Shown here: piece after piece, positions 9,492-18,331 of the stretch
Layout: every line of letters begins with the position of its first letter
Numbering within the stretch: the first letter of the stretch is position 1
Assembly (NCBI RefSeq): GCF_039872765.1
Contig: NZ_JBDPZC010000006.1
Span: 248,001-312,000, forward strand
DNA: 64,000 nt
From: Roseateles_B flavus
GTDB taxonomy: Bacteria; Pseudomonadota; Gammaproteobacteria; Burkholderiales; Burkholderiaceae_C
Direction of reading: 5' to 3'
Position numbers and translations under genes: made by a program
Notes under the pieces: generated by a model
What the model saw: the letters and a program-made list of their open reading frames with translations, nothing else
Told to the model about the DNA's origin: nothing
The model's database searches: none

Positions 9492-12400
9492 TTACTTGCC
9501 CAGCTCGGTCGGCAGGGCCGGCGCCTTCTTGAGGTCCACCGGCTTGTAGCTGGCCAGGCGCTTCATGACCTCAGCGATGCCGGCGTCCAGCTGGCTGTCC
9601 TGGCCGCGGTTGACGCCGATGGGGTCGAGGTCGACGTCCATGTCCGGCACCGTGCCTTCGTTCTCGATGCGCCATTCGCCGTCCGGCGTGAAGAAGCGGA
9701 AGAAGGGCACGGTCAGGAAGCCGTTGTCGATCAGCGGCGGATTGGCAGAGATGCCGATCAGCCCGCCCCAGGTGCGGGTGCCGATCAGCGGGCCCAGGCC
9801 CAGGCGGCGGAAGGCCCAGGGGAGGTAGTCGCCGCCGGAGCCGGCGTCCTGGTCGATCAGCATGACCTTGGGGCCGTAGACGGCGCTGCCCGGCGTGTTG
9901 AAGACCATGGCGTCGCGGTCCTTCCAGCCGGAAAGGTAGGGCCTCTTGAGCACGTCCAGGATGTAGTTGGCCGCATGGCCGCCGCCATTGCGCCGGTCGT
10001 CGATGATCAGCGCCTCCTTGTCCGACTGGGCAAAGAACTGGCGGTTGAAGTACTCGAAGCCGTTGCGGCCCGTGTCCGGCAGGTAGATATAGCCCACCTT
10101 GCCGCCGGTCTTGCTGGCCACGTAGGCGCGGTTGGACTCGATCCAGTCCCACTGCCGCAGCGCCGCGTCACGGCCCACGGGCTCCACCACCACCTGCCGG
10201 CTCTTCTCGCCGCGCGGGTTGTCGGCCAGGGTCAGCGTGGTCTGCTTGCCGGCGGTGTTCTCGAAGGCGCGGAAGAAGTTCTGGGCGGCCGTCACCGGCT
10301 GGCCATTGACGGCCAGCACGTAGTCACCCGTCTTGACGTTGAGCCCCGGCATGGCCAGGGGCGCCTTCAGGAAGGGATTCCAGCGATCGCCCGCATAGAC
10401 CTTGCTCAGGCGCCAGCGGCCCTCGTGCGGCTCCACATCCGCCCCCAGCAGGCCCACGCTGACGGGGGCGTCGGACTGGGTGTCGCCGCCGCCCACGTTG
10501 TTGTGGGCCACCTGCAGCTCGCCAATCATGTCGGACAGGATCTCGTTGAGATCCTCGCGGCGCTGCACGTGGGCCAGCAGGGGCTGGTAGCGCTTGTAGA
10601 CGGCGTCCCAGTCCAGGCCATGCAGATTGGGCGCGTAGAAGTACTCCTTCTCCATCCACCAGACCTCGTTGAAGATCTGCTGCCACTCTTCGCGCGGCTG
10701 GATGCGGGCGCGCAGGCCGCTCTGGTCCAGGGCCTTGGGATCGGGCTTGTCGCCGGTATCAGCCACCTCGAGCTTGCCCTTGGGCAGCTCCAGCAGCAGC
10801 TTCTTGCCGTCGGCGCTCAGGCTGGCACCGCTCAGACCGGTCTTGATGGACTTGGGCTTGCGCTCCTCCATGTCGAAGCGGAACAGCTCCGCATGTCCGC
10901 TGGACTCGGCGTCCGGTCCCTCGTTGGTGACGCCCTGCTGGCGGCGGTCCAGGTAGTAGAGGCTGCCATCGGCTGCCACCATGAGGCCGGCATAGAAGCG
11001 CTCCGGCACCGGCAGCGGCACGAAACGCTGCTGCAGGCCGGCGATGTCGATGCGGGTGGGTTTGGCACTCGGCCTGGCCTTGTCCTCGGCCTTGGCATCC
11101 GGCTTTGCATCGGCCTTGGGGTCAGGTTTTGCCTCGCCCTTGCCCTCGCCCTTGCCCTCGGTCTTGCCCTCGGTCTTGGGGCCCTCCTCCTCGGCGGTCT
11201 TCGGCCACAGCGGCGAGCGGCCTTCGCTGGACAGCACGGCCGCGTAGAGGCCCAGGCGAAGGGGCTGGTCTTCCACGCTCATGTCCAGGCCGACCTGGCG
11301 CGGGCCGGCATTCACCGAGGCTGCGAAGTACAGCAGGTCGCCCTTGGGGGAGAAGGCCGGCCACACGGCATGGGCCAGGCCGTCGCTGAGCATGTGCTCC
11401 TGGCCGGTCTGGAAATCATGCAGGTGGATCTGACTGAGCTGGTTGGCGCCGACGATGGTGTAGGCCAGCCAGCGGCTGTCAGGCGAGAAGCTCACCTCGA
11501 ACTGGCTGCGGCGCGGGGTCTTGGCGACGGGCTTGAGCGCCTTGGCCTCGGTCTCGTAGACGTAGAGCTGCAGGTGGTTGTCCTGAAGGGCGATGCGCTT
11601 GCCGTCCGGTGACCAGTCCAGCAGGGTGAAGTAGCCGGCCGGCAGGGCATGGACCTCGCGCTTGCCGCCGGCCGTGGGCTCGGCCAGCACCAGCTCGTGC
11701 TTGAAGCCGCCATCGCGCAGCCAGGCCATCTGCTTGCCGTCGGGGCGCCACAGGGCGTCCTTCTCGCGCACGCCGGAGGTGCCGGTGAGGTTCTGCGTCA
11801 CGCCGTCCTTGACCGGCACGCTGAAGACTTCGCCCCGGGCCGTCACCAGCACGCGCTTGCCCGTGGGCGAGAGCTGCGCGCCCTGCATCTGGCGGCTGAC
11901 ATCCTTCCACTGCTCGCGCGTCTGGGCGCCAGCCACCGGCAGGGTGATGCGCAGGGTCAGGTCTTGCCCCGTCTTCAGGTCCAGCTGGTGCAGGCTGCCG
12001 CCCATCTCGTAGACCACGGTGCTGCCGTGCAGGCCGGCGCTGCGAACGTCCCAGCTCTTGCTGCGGGTGAGCTGGCGCAGCTGCTGGGTCCTGCCGTTCC
12101 AGCTGTAGAGATTGGCCGCACCATCATTGCGGTCCGAGACGAAGACCAGCTCGTCGCCGTGCCACATCGGCGTGTGGTCCGTCGCCCGCACATGGGGCAC
12201 CTTCTCCAGCTGCTGGGTCTTGACGTTGAGGACCCAGATCGGCGGCGTGGCACCGCCGCGGCTCTGGCGCCAGCCGGCCGCGCCCTCGTGGGCCTTGCGG
12301 TTGGGGCGGTAGGCCAGGCGTTCGCCGTCGGCGTTCCAGGCGCCCTCGAAGGCCACCGCCTTCATCAGCTTGCGCTCCGGGCCGCCCTCCACGGGCACCT

Positions 12401-12833
12401 CGAAGAGCTGGTTGCTGCGGCTGTTGGCGATCTCGCGGGCCGAGGAGAAGAGGATGCGCTTGCCGTCCGGGCTCCAGCCGTTGACGACGTCAGCGCCCGG
12501 GTGCCAGGTCAGGCGGCGCGGCTCGCCGCCTTCGGCGGGCATCACGTAGACGTCCGGGTTGCCGTCATAGTTGGCCGTGAAGGCGATCCAGCGGCCGTCC
12601 GGCGAGAACTTGGGCGCGTATTCGGCCGAGGCCTGGCTGGTCAGCTGGCGCGGTTCGCTGCCGTCGCGCCGGGCGGTCCAGATGTCGCCGCCGTAGACGA
12701 AGGCGAGGCGCTCGGCGGACACGCTGGGCTGGCGCAGCAGCAGGGTCTCGGCCTGTGCTGCGCCTTGCGCGGACAGCAGCGCGGCCGCGATGGCCAGGGC
12801 CCAGTTCAGGGGCTTGAGGGCAAAGGTCTTCAT
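9492..12833 (-). CDS. Tricorn-like S41 protease with WD40-type propeller, exported
   Basis: The 1113-residue product has a signal peptide (about residues 1-28, ending AAQAE). PD40/WD40-like propeller repeats follow, with recurring SPDGRWIAF and SPDGKRI motifs, over about residues 30-480. A Lys/Glu/Asp-rich low-complexity linker lies at about 545-600, then come tricorn core and PDZ segments. The C-terminal S41 serine-protease domain has its nucleophile in GSGGDYLPW, near residue 1000. Tricorn and related bacterial proteases degrade oligopeptides. Together with the adjacent prolyl oligopeptidase this suggests a periplasmic peptide-scavenging pair, but separate transcription is likely. The charged linker is made of short repeats (EGKTEGKGEGKGE) and may vary in length between strains. 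Confidence 0.92.
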   Translation of the reverse strand: MKTFALKPLNWALAIAAALLSAQGAAQAETLLLRQPSVSAERLAFVYGGDIWTARRDGSEPRQLTSQASAEYAPKFSPDGRWIAFTANYDGNPDVYVMPAEGGEPRRLTWHPGADVVNGWSPDGKRILFSSAREIANSRSNQLFEVPVEGGPERKLMKAVAFEGAWNADGERLAYRPNRKAHEGAAGWRQSRGGATPPIWVLNVKTQQLEKVPHVRATDHTPMWHGDELVFVSDRNDGAANLYSWNGRTQQLRQLTRSKSWDVRSAGLHGSTVVYEMGGSLHQLDLKTGQDLTLRITLPVAGAQTREQWKDVSRQMQGAQLSPTGKRVLVTARGEVFSVPVKDGVTQNLTGTSGVREKDALWRPDGKQMAWLRDGGFKHELVLAEPTAGGKREVHALPAGYFTLLDWSPDGKRIALQDNHLQLYVYETEAKALKPVAKTPRRSQFEVSFSPDSRWLAYTIVGANQLSQIHLHDFQTGQEHMLSDGLAHAVWPAFSPKGDLLYFAASVNAGPRQVGLDMSVEDQPLRLGLYAAVLSSEGRSPLWPKTAEEEGPKTEGKTEGKGEGKGEAKPDPKADAKPDAKAEDKARPSAKPTRIDIAGLQQRFVPLPVPERFYAGLMVAADGSLYYLDRRQQGVTNEGPDAESSGHAELFRFDMEERKPKSIKTGLSGASLSADGKKLLLELPKGKLEVADTGDKPDPKALDQSGLRARIQPREEWQQIFNEVWWMEKEYFYAPNLHGLDWDAVYKRYQPLLAHVQRREDLNEILSDMIGELQVAHNNVGGGDTQSDAPVSVGLLGADVEPHEGRWRLSKVYAGDRWNPFLKAPLAMPGLNVKTGDYVLAVNGQPVTAAQNFFRAFENTAGKQTTLTLADNPRGEKSRQVVVEPVGRDAALRQWDWIESNRAYVASKTGGKVGYIYLPDTGRNGFEYFNRQFFAQSDKEALIIDDRRNGGGHAANYILDVLKRPYLSGWKDRDAMVFNTPGSAVYGPKVMLIDQDAGSGGDYLPWAFRRLGLGPLIGTRTWGGLIGISANPPLIDNGFLTVPFFRFFTPDGEWRIENEGTVPDMDVDLDPIGVNRGQDSQLDAGIAEVMKRLASYKPVDLKKAPALPTELGK

Positions 12834-12898
12834 CTTGTCTGTCTCCGTCCTTGCATGCGAGGCCGCCTCTTGGATGGCGGGCGGCCGACTCTCAAAGC

Positions 12899-12925
12899 CG
12901 AAACCCGGGGGGTGCCCGGGTTTCG
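12899..12925 (-). terminator. Hairpin terminator-like element after the DedA gene
   Basis: Perfect 11-bp arms CGAAACCCGGG (12899-12909) and CCCGGGTTTCG (12915-12925) with a 5-base loop sit between the dedA stop and the start of the tricorn gene. On the minus strand the stem is followed by a weakly T-rich stretch (GCTTTGAG), so termination of the DedA transcript is plausible but not certain. Confidence 0.5.
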
Positions 12926-12944
12926 ATCCATCTCAAGGCCTCGC

Positions 12945-13589
12945 TCAGGCCGGCCTGCGCAGCTTGCTGCGGATGCCGCCCGCGATGACCAGCAGACCAG
13001 GGATGACGATCATCGCCCAGATGATCTTCTCCAGGTTCTGCTTCACCCAGGGTACGTTGCCGAAGAAGTAGCCGACACAAGTCACCCCCACGACCCACAA
13101 CAGCGCGCCGCCCACGTCATAGGCCGTGAACTTGCGGCGACTCATCTGCGCCACACCTGCGACGAAGGGCGCGAAGGTGCGCACAAAGGGCATGAAGCGG
13201 CCGATCACCAGGGCCACGCCGCCGTGGCGCTCATAGAAGTCATGGGCCTTGTCGAAGGCCGCGCGATTGAAGAAGCGCGAGTTCTCCCACTGGAAGACCC
13301 GGGGGCCGAAGAAGCGTCCGATGGTGTAGTTGGTCTGGTTGCCCGCCACCGCGGCCACCACCATGATCCCCATGGAGGTCTTGAGGTCCAGCAGACCGGC
13401 ACCGCACATGGCCCCGACGATGAAGAGCAGCGAGTCCCCCGGCAGGAAGGGCATCACCACCAGTCCCGTCTCGACGAAGATGATCAGGAACAGCAGGGCG
13501 TAGATCCAGGTTCCGTAGGCCAGCACGAAGTCGTTCAGGTAGCGATCGACGTGCAGGATGAAGTCAATGAGCTGGGCAAGGATTTCCAT
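12945..13589 (-). CDS. DedA family integral membrane protein
   Basis: The 214-residue polytopic inner-membrane protein carries the DedA/VTT (SNARE-associated) signatures FLPGDSLL, NYTIGRFFG and GRFMPFVRTFAPFVAG, followed by RRKF. Members act as lipid or undecaprenyl-phosphate transporters (scramblase or flippase) and are needed for envelope integrity and pH or drug tolerance. Length and the position of the re-entrant loops match the family. The gene starts 61 bases from the divergent mutL start, so the two promoters share a short region. Substrate cannot be told from sequence. Confidence 0.92.
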   Translation of the reverse strand: MEILAQLIDFILHVDRYLNDFVLAYGTWIYALLFLIIFVETGLVVMPFLPGDSLLFIVGAMCGAGLLDLKTSMGIMVVAAVAGNQTNYTIGRFFGPRVFQWENSRFFNRAAFDKAHDFYERHGGVALVIGRFMPFVRTFAPFVAGVAQMSRRKFTAYDVGGALLWVVGVTCVGYFFGNVPWVKQNLEKIIWAMIVIPGLLVIAGGIRSKLRRPA

Positions 13590-13650
13590 GGCGGGCGATT
13601 ATGGCGGCGCCACGCAGCCGCGCGTGCCAGGCTCCGTAGAATCCGCCGCC

Positions 13651-15570
13651 ATGTCAGAGATGCCGTCCTCCCCCCTGCCCGCCCCCGATGCGCCGCGCCG
13701 CGCCATCCGCGAACTGCCCGATGAGCTGATCAGCCAGATCGCCGCGGGCGAGGTCGTCGAGCGCCCTGCTTCCGTGGTGCGCGAGCTGGTGGACAACGCG
13801 CTGGACGCCGGCGCCACACAGGTCAACGTCAAGCTGATGGCCGGCGGCGTGCGCGCCATCGTGGTGGAGGACGACGGCCTGGGCATTCCGCCCGAGGAGC
13901 TGCCCCTGGCACTCAAGCGCCACGCCACCAGCAAGATCCGCTCGCTGGAGGAGCTGGAGTCGGTGGCCACCATGGGCTTCCGTGGCGAGGCCCTGGCGGC
14001 CATCAGCTCGGTGGCCGAGATGGCCATCGCCACGCGCTGCGAGGGCGCGCCGCATGCGCACCGGCTGGAGGCGCGCTCGGGCGAGCTGAAGATCGCGGCC
14101 CGCTCGCGCGGCACCAGCGTCGAGGTGCGCGAGCTCTTCTTCAGCACCCCGGCCCGGCGCAAGTTCCTGAAGACCGATGCCACCGAGCTTGCCCACTGCC
14201 TGGAGTCCGTGCGCCGCCATGCGCTGGCCCGTCCCGACGTGGGCTTTGCCGTGTGGCACGAGGGCAAGCTGGTGGAGCAATGGCGTGCCGGCTCGGCCGA
14301 ACAGCGCCTGCTGGACGTGCTGGGCGAGGACTTCTTCGGCAGCAGCCGCGCGGTCTATGCCGAGGCCGGCCCCCTGCGCATCTACGGCCGCGCCGGCCTG
14401 CCCGAGGCGGCCCGCAGCCGCTCGGACATGCAGTACGTCTACGTCAACGGCCGCTATGTGCGGGACAAGCTCATCGCCCACGGCATCCGCTCGGCCTACG
14501 AGGACCAGCTGCACGGCAGCCGCCAGCCCAGCTACGTGCTCTTCATCGACATCGCCCCGGACCGCGTGGACGTGAACGTGCACCCCACCAAGATCGAGGT
14601 GCGTTTCCGCGACGGCCGCGAGATCCACCAGCAGGTGCGCTACGCCGTGCAGGACGCCCTGGCCCTCTCACGCGCCCAGGCCGGTGAGGCGCCCGCCGAG
14701 GCCCTCGCCAGCCCGCAGGCCGCCGCCGCCTTTGCCGCGGCCGTGCCCGGCGAGCGCCCGGCACCGGGGCAAGCGCCGGCCTGGTTCAAGGCTCTGGCGT
14801 CTGCCGAAGCTCGCCCGGAAGCCCCGCGCCTCTACAGCGGCACGCCCAGCTGGCGCAGCAACACCCAGTCCAGTCTCGGTCTGGGCGAGGTCCAGGCCTT
14901 GTATGCACCGGATCGGCCCATTCCCGCGGCGTCCTCCGCACCGGCCGCGACGCCGCTGCCGGCTCCCGCCCCGCTGCCCGAGGGCGACTGGCCGCTGGGC
15001 CGCGCCATCGCCCAGATCCAGGGCGTCTACGTGCTGGCCGAGAACGCCCAGGGCCTGGTGATCGTGGACATGCATGCCGCCCACGAGCGCGTGGTCTACG
15101 AGCGGCTCAAGACCGCGCTGGGCGAGGCCCGCATCGAGACCCAGCCCCTGCTGATCCCCGTCACCTTTGCCGCCACGCCCACCGAGATCGCCACGGCCGA
15201 GGCGCAGGCCGAGACGCTGCACAAGCTGGGACTGGACCTCTCCCCGCTGTCCTCCCAGGTGCTGGCCCTGCGCTCGCGCCCGGCGCTGCTGTCGGGCGGC
15301 GACGTGGTCGAGCTGGCCCGCGGCGTGCTGGCCGAGCTGGCTCAGTTCGACGCCAGCCATGCCATCGAGCGTGCCCAGCACGAGATCCTGGCCACCATGG
15401 CCTGCCACGGCGCCGTGCGCGCCAACCGCCAGCTGACCCTGGACGAGATGAACGCCCTGCTGCGCGACATGGAACGCACCGAGCGCGCCGACCAGTGCAA
15501 CCACGGCCGGCCCACCTGGCGCCAGCTGAGCCTGCGCGAGCTGGATGCCCTGTTCCTGCGGGGTCGCTGA
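13651..15570 (+). CDS. mutL: DNA mismatch repair protein MutL
   Basis: The start at 13651 gives 639 residues and puts the conserved GHKL ATPase opening (RELPDELISQIAAGEVVERP) near the N-terminus; the frame upstream of this ATG is non-conserved. ATPase motifs VVEDDGLGI and TMGFRGEAL are intact. A Pro/Ala-rich linker at about residues 345-440 precedes the C-terminal dimerisation domain. That domain contains DMHAAHERVVYE, which fits the D-x-H-A-x2-E-x4-E metal-binding motif of endonuclease-active MutL proteins, as expected in bacteria without MutH. MutL acts downstream of MutS. In this window the mutS gene at 41083 is only a fragment, so the pathway may be impaired in this strain. Confidence 0.96.
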   Translation: MSEMPSSPLPAPDAPRRAIRELPDELISQIAAGEVVERPASVVRELVDNALDAGATQVNVKLMAGGVRAIVVEDDGLGIPPEELPLALKRHATSKIRSLEELESVATMGFRGEALAAISSVAEMAIATRCEGAPHAHRLEARSGELKIAARSRGTSVEVRELFFSTPARRKFLKTDATELAHCLESVRRHALARPDVGFAVWHEGKLVEQWRAGSAEQRLLDVLGEDFFGSSRAVYAEAGPLRIYGRAGLPEAARSRSDMQYVYVNGRYVRDKLIAHGIRSAYEDQLHGSRQPSYVLFIDIAPDRVDVNVHPTKIEVRFRDGREIHQQVRYAVQDALALSRAQAGEAPAEALASPQAAAAFAAAVPGERPAPGQAPAWFKALASAEARPEAPRLYSGTPSWRSNTQSSLGLGEVQALYAPDRPIPAASSAPAATPLPAPAPLPEGDWPLGRAIAQIQGVYVLAENAQGLVIVDMHAAHERVVYERLKTALGEARIETQPLLIPVTFAATPTEIATAEAQAETLHKLGLDLSPLSSQVLALRSRPALLSGGDVVELARGVLAELAQFDASHAIERAQHEILATMACHGAVRANRQLTLDEMNALLRDMERTERADQCNHGRPTWRQLSLRELDALFLRGR

Positions 15571-15644
15571 GGGTCCGGGCCCAAGGAAAACCCGGATCCG
15601 TGCCGTGTCCATGGTCCAATACGCACTTGCATAGAAAGTCGTTC

Positions 15645-17372
15645 ATGGCCACCCTGACCCTGAAGAAGAAGCCCGCCGGTGACAGCACCAAGACGGGCAA
15701 GCCCGGCGAGCGCCGCCAGCCCCTGCGCGGCACCGGCGTCTCCCGCACCCGCCCCACCCTCGCCCAGGCTCAGACCGAGCGCGCCGAGCGCCAGGCCGCC
15801 TACGAGGGCCGCCGCGCGTCGGAATCCCAGGATCAACGCCATGACGGCGGCCGTGGCCCGGCCCGCCCGGACCGCCCCGGCAAGCCCGGTGGCAAGCCTG
15901 GTTTCGGCGCCAAGCCCGGTGGCAAGTTCGGCGGCAAGCCCTTCCGCAGCGAAGGCCCGGCCGGCGGCCGTGACCGTGCTGACCGTGGCGACCGCCCCGG
16001 CGGCTGGTCGCGCGGCGGCGACGACGAACGCCGTTTCGAGGGCCGTGGTGACCACCGGGGCGGCCATCGCTTCGAGGGTCGCAATGAGGGCCGCAATGAA
16101 GGTCGCTTTGAAGGCCGTGGCGAGTTCCGCGGCGAAGGCCGCGGCCCTGGTCGCCCCGATTTCCAAGGCGGAGATCGCGGCCCGGGCCGGGGCGATCACC
16201 GTGGAGATCACCGTGGAGACCCCCGTGAAGGCTTCCGCGGCGAGGGCCGCAGCGACTTCCGTGGCGCCCCCCGCGGACCGGCACATGGCGAAGCGCGCGG
16301 CGGCTACGGCCCGGGTCGTCACGACGATCGCCGGCCGCATGGCTCAGCTCATGAGCCACCCCGTGGCCATGGCGGCCATGGCGGCCGTGATGAACGCGGC
16401 CCGCGTCGTCCGGCCGAGCAGGATTCGTCCTGGGGCCAGCAACGTCCCGCGCGCCGGCATGAGCCGCAAGGCCACGGTCCCGAGCACCGGGGCCCGGACC
16501 GCGGCCGTGACACCGCCGCCCGCCCCGACCAGCGCCGCCAGACCGCCCTGCGCTCGCATCCCGAGCAAGCCCCTCGCGTGCCTCAGCCCGCACCCGAACG
16601 CCTGAACAGCGCCGAGGGCGAGCGCCTCTCCAAGCGCATGAGCGAGCTGGGCCTGGCCTCGCGCCGCGAGGCCGATGAATGGATCGCTGCCGGCTGGGTC
16701 AAGGTGGACGGCCACCTGGCCACCCTGGGCGAGCGCGTGGGCCCCGACGCCCGCATCGAAGTCGATCCCGCCGCCCGGCAGCAGCAGGCCCAGCGGGTCA
16801 CCATCCTGCTGCACAAGCCCATCGGCTATGTGTCCGGCCAGGCCGAGGACGGCTACGAGCCCGCCTCCGTGCTGATCAAGAGCGACACCCACTGGAAGGA
16901 CGACCCCGCCGGCATCAAGTACCACGTGGGCCACAGCCGCTTCCTGGCGCCTGCGGGCCGCCTGGACATCGACTCCACCGGCCTGCTGGTGCTGACCCAG
17001 GACGGCCGCATCGCCAAGCAGCTGATCGGCGACGACTCCTCGATCGAGAAGGAGTACCTGGTGCGCGTGGAGTACGTCGGCATCAATGGCGTGAAGAACG
17101 AGTCCGGCCAGCTGGACGAGCAAGGCCTGGCCCTGCTCAACCATGGCCTGATGCTGGACGACGTCGAGCTCAAGCCCGCCAAGGTCAGCTGGGCCAACGA
17201 GGACCAGCTGCGCTTCGTGCTGCGCGAGGGCCGCAAGCGCCAGATCCGCCGCATGTGCGAGCTGGTGGGCCTCAAGGTGACGGCGCTCAAGCGCGTGCGC
17301 ATCGGCCGCATCCCGCTGGGCCACCTGCCCGCCGGCCAGTGGCGCTTCCTGGCGCCCTGGGAAAAGTTCTGA
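15645..17372 (+). CDS. rRNA pseudouridine synthase (RluB/RluF-like) with RG-rich N-terminus
   Basis: From ATG 15645 the product is 575 residues, roughly twice the usual 250-300 for this family. Residues about 55-315 are low complexity, full of Gly, Arg, Asp and His in short runs such as FEGRGEFRGEGR and RGDHRGDHRGD. An S4 RNA-binding domain follows at about 317-375. The catalytic domain has GRLDIDSTGLL (nucleophilic Asp near 440) and a C-terminal RQIRRMCE motif as in RluF. The enzyme isomerises a uridine in 23S rRNA; RluB or RluF specificity is not settled, so no symbol is given. The Arg/Gly tail probably adds non-specific RNA binding. miaA begins 11 bases after the stop, so the two are likely co-transcribed. 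Confidence 0.9.
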   Translation: MATLTLKKKPAGDSTKTGKPGERRQPLRGTGVSRTRPTLAQAQTERAERQAAYEGRRASESQDQRHDGGRGPARPDRPGKPGGKPGFGAKPGGKFGGKPFRSEGPAGGRDRADRGDRPGGWSRGGDDERRFEGRGDHRGGHRFEGRNEGRNEGRFEGRGEFRGEGRGPGRPDFQGGDRGPGRGDHRGDHRGDPREGFRGEGRSDFRGAPRGPAHGEARGGYGPGRHDDRRPHGSAHEPPRGHGGHGGRDERGPRRPAEQDSSWGQQRPARRHEPQGHGPEHRGPDRGRDTAARPDQRRQTALRSHPEQAPRVPQPAPERLNSAEGERLSKRMSELGLASRREADEWIAAGWVKVDGHLATLGERVGPDARIEVDPAARQQQAQRVTILLHKPIGYVSGQAEDGYEPASVLIKSDTHWKDDPAGIKYHVGHSRFLAPAGRLDIDSTGLLVLTQDGRIAKQLIGDDSSIEKEYLVRVEYVGINGVKNESGQLDEQGLALLNHGLMLDDVELKPAKVSWANEDQLRFVLREGRKRQIRRMCELVGLKVTALKRVRIGRIPLGHLPAGQWRFLAPWEKF

Positions 17373-17383
17373 CGCGGGCGGCC

Positions 17384-18310
17384 ATGCAGTTCAAGCCTGT
17401 GTGCCTGGCCGGCCCCACCGGCACTGGCAAGACCGCCTGTGCGCTGAAGGTGGCGGAGTACCTGCCCATCGAGATCATCAGCGTGGACTCGGCGCTGGTC
17501 TACCGCGGCATGGACATCGGCACAGCCAAGCCCTCGGCCGCCGAGATGGCGGCGGTGCCGCACCACCTGATCGACATCATCGACCCGCTGGAGGCCTACT
17601 CCGCCGCCGAGTTCGCCCGCAATGCGCAGCAGCTGGCCGCCGAGATCCTCGCGCGCGGCCGCCTGCCCCTGCTGGTGGGCGGCACCATGCTCTATTTCAA
17701 GGCCCTGTTCGACGGCCTCTCGCCCCTGCCCCAGGCCGACGAGGCCGTGCGCCGCGAGATCGACGCCCGCGCCGCCGAGCAGGGCTGGCCGGCCCTGCAT
17801 GAGGAGCTGGCCCGCATCGACCCGCCCACTGCGGCGCGGCTCGCGCCCAACGACGCCCAGCGCATCCAGCGCGCCCTGGAGGTCTGGCAGCTCAGCGGGC
17901 AGACGATGTCCGAGCTCCATGCCCAGCAGGAACGCAGCCCCGGCGTGGACTGGCCGCTGATCTCCCTGGAAACCGAGGACCGCGCCTGGCTGCACAAGCG
18001 CCTGGGCCAGCGCTTTGCACAGATGCTGGACCAGGGCCTGGTGGACGAGGTGCGGGCCCTGCGCGGGCGCGGCGACCTGCACCTGGGCCTGCCCTCCATG
18101 CGCTGCGTGGGCTACCGCCAGACCTGGGAGGCGCTGGATGCCGACCGCTTCGGCGACCTTCAGGAGCGTGGCGCCGCGGCCACCCGCCAGCTGGCCAAGC
18201 GCCAGATCACCTGGCTGCGCTCCATGCCCCGGCGCATCGTGCTGGACTGCCAGTCTCCACAGGCGCCGCTGCACCTCATGGCGCAGCTGCAGCGCCTGCT
18301 GGGGGCCTGA
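17384..18310 (+). CDS. miaA: tRNA dimethylallyltransferase MiaA
   Basis: The 308-residue enzyme transfers a dimethylallyl group to N6 of A37 in tRNAs reading UNN codons, the first step towards ms2i6A. The P-loop GPTGTGKT is at about residues 9-16, the catalytic region ISVDSALVYRGMDIGTAKP follows directly, and HHLIDIIDP and CVGYRQTWEAL are further family motifs. The start at 17384 is fixed by the P-loop position; the frame is open far upstream only because of high GC. It lies 11 bases behind the pseudouridine synthase gene, so two RNA-modification genes form one unit. Confidence 0.96.
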   Translation: MQFKPVCLAGPTGTGKTACALKVAEYLPIEIISVDSALVYRGMDIGTAKPSAAEMAAVPHHLIDIIDPLEAYSAAEFARNAQQLAAEILARGRLPLLVGGTMLYFKALFDGLSPLPQADEAVRREIDARAAEQGWPALHEELARIDPPTAARLAPNDAQRIQRALEVWQLSGQTMSELHAQQERSPGVDWPLISLETEDRAWLHKRLGQRFAQMLDQGLVDEVRALRGRGDLHLGLPSMRCVGYRQTWEALDADRFGDLQERGAAATRQLAKRQITWLRSMPRRIVLDCQSPQAPLHLMAQLQRLLGA

Positions 18311-18331
18311 GACGGCCCTGCGCTGCCGGGC

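Noticed and set aside
7145..9532. A 795-codon open frame on the plus strand opposite the prolyl oligopeptidase gene
   Set aside because: It is a mirror of GC-rich codon use in the real gene: Ala/Gly/Leu/Gln-rich, no domain, no ribosome site. The same holds for long antisense frames over the tricorn, mutL, CoA-transferase, edd and phage tail genes.
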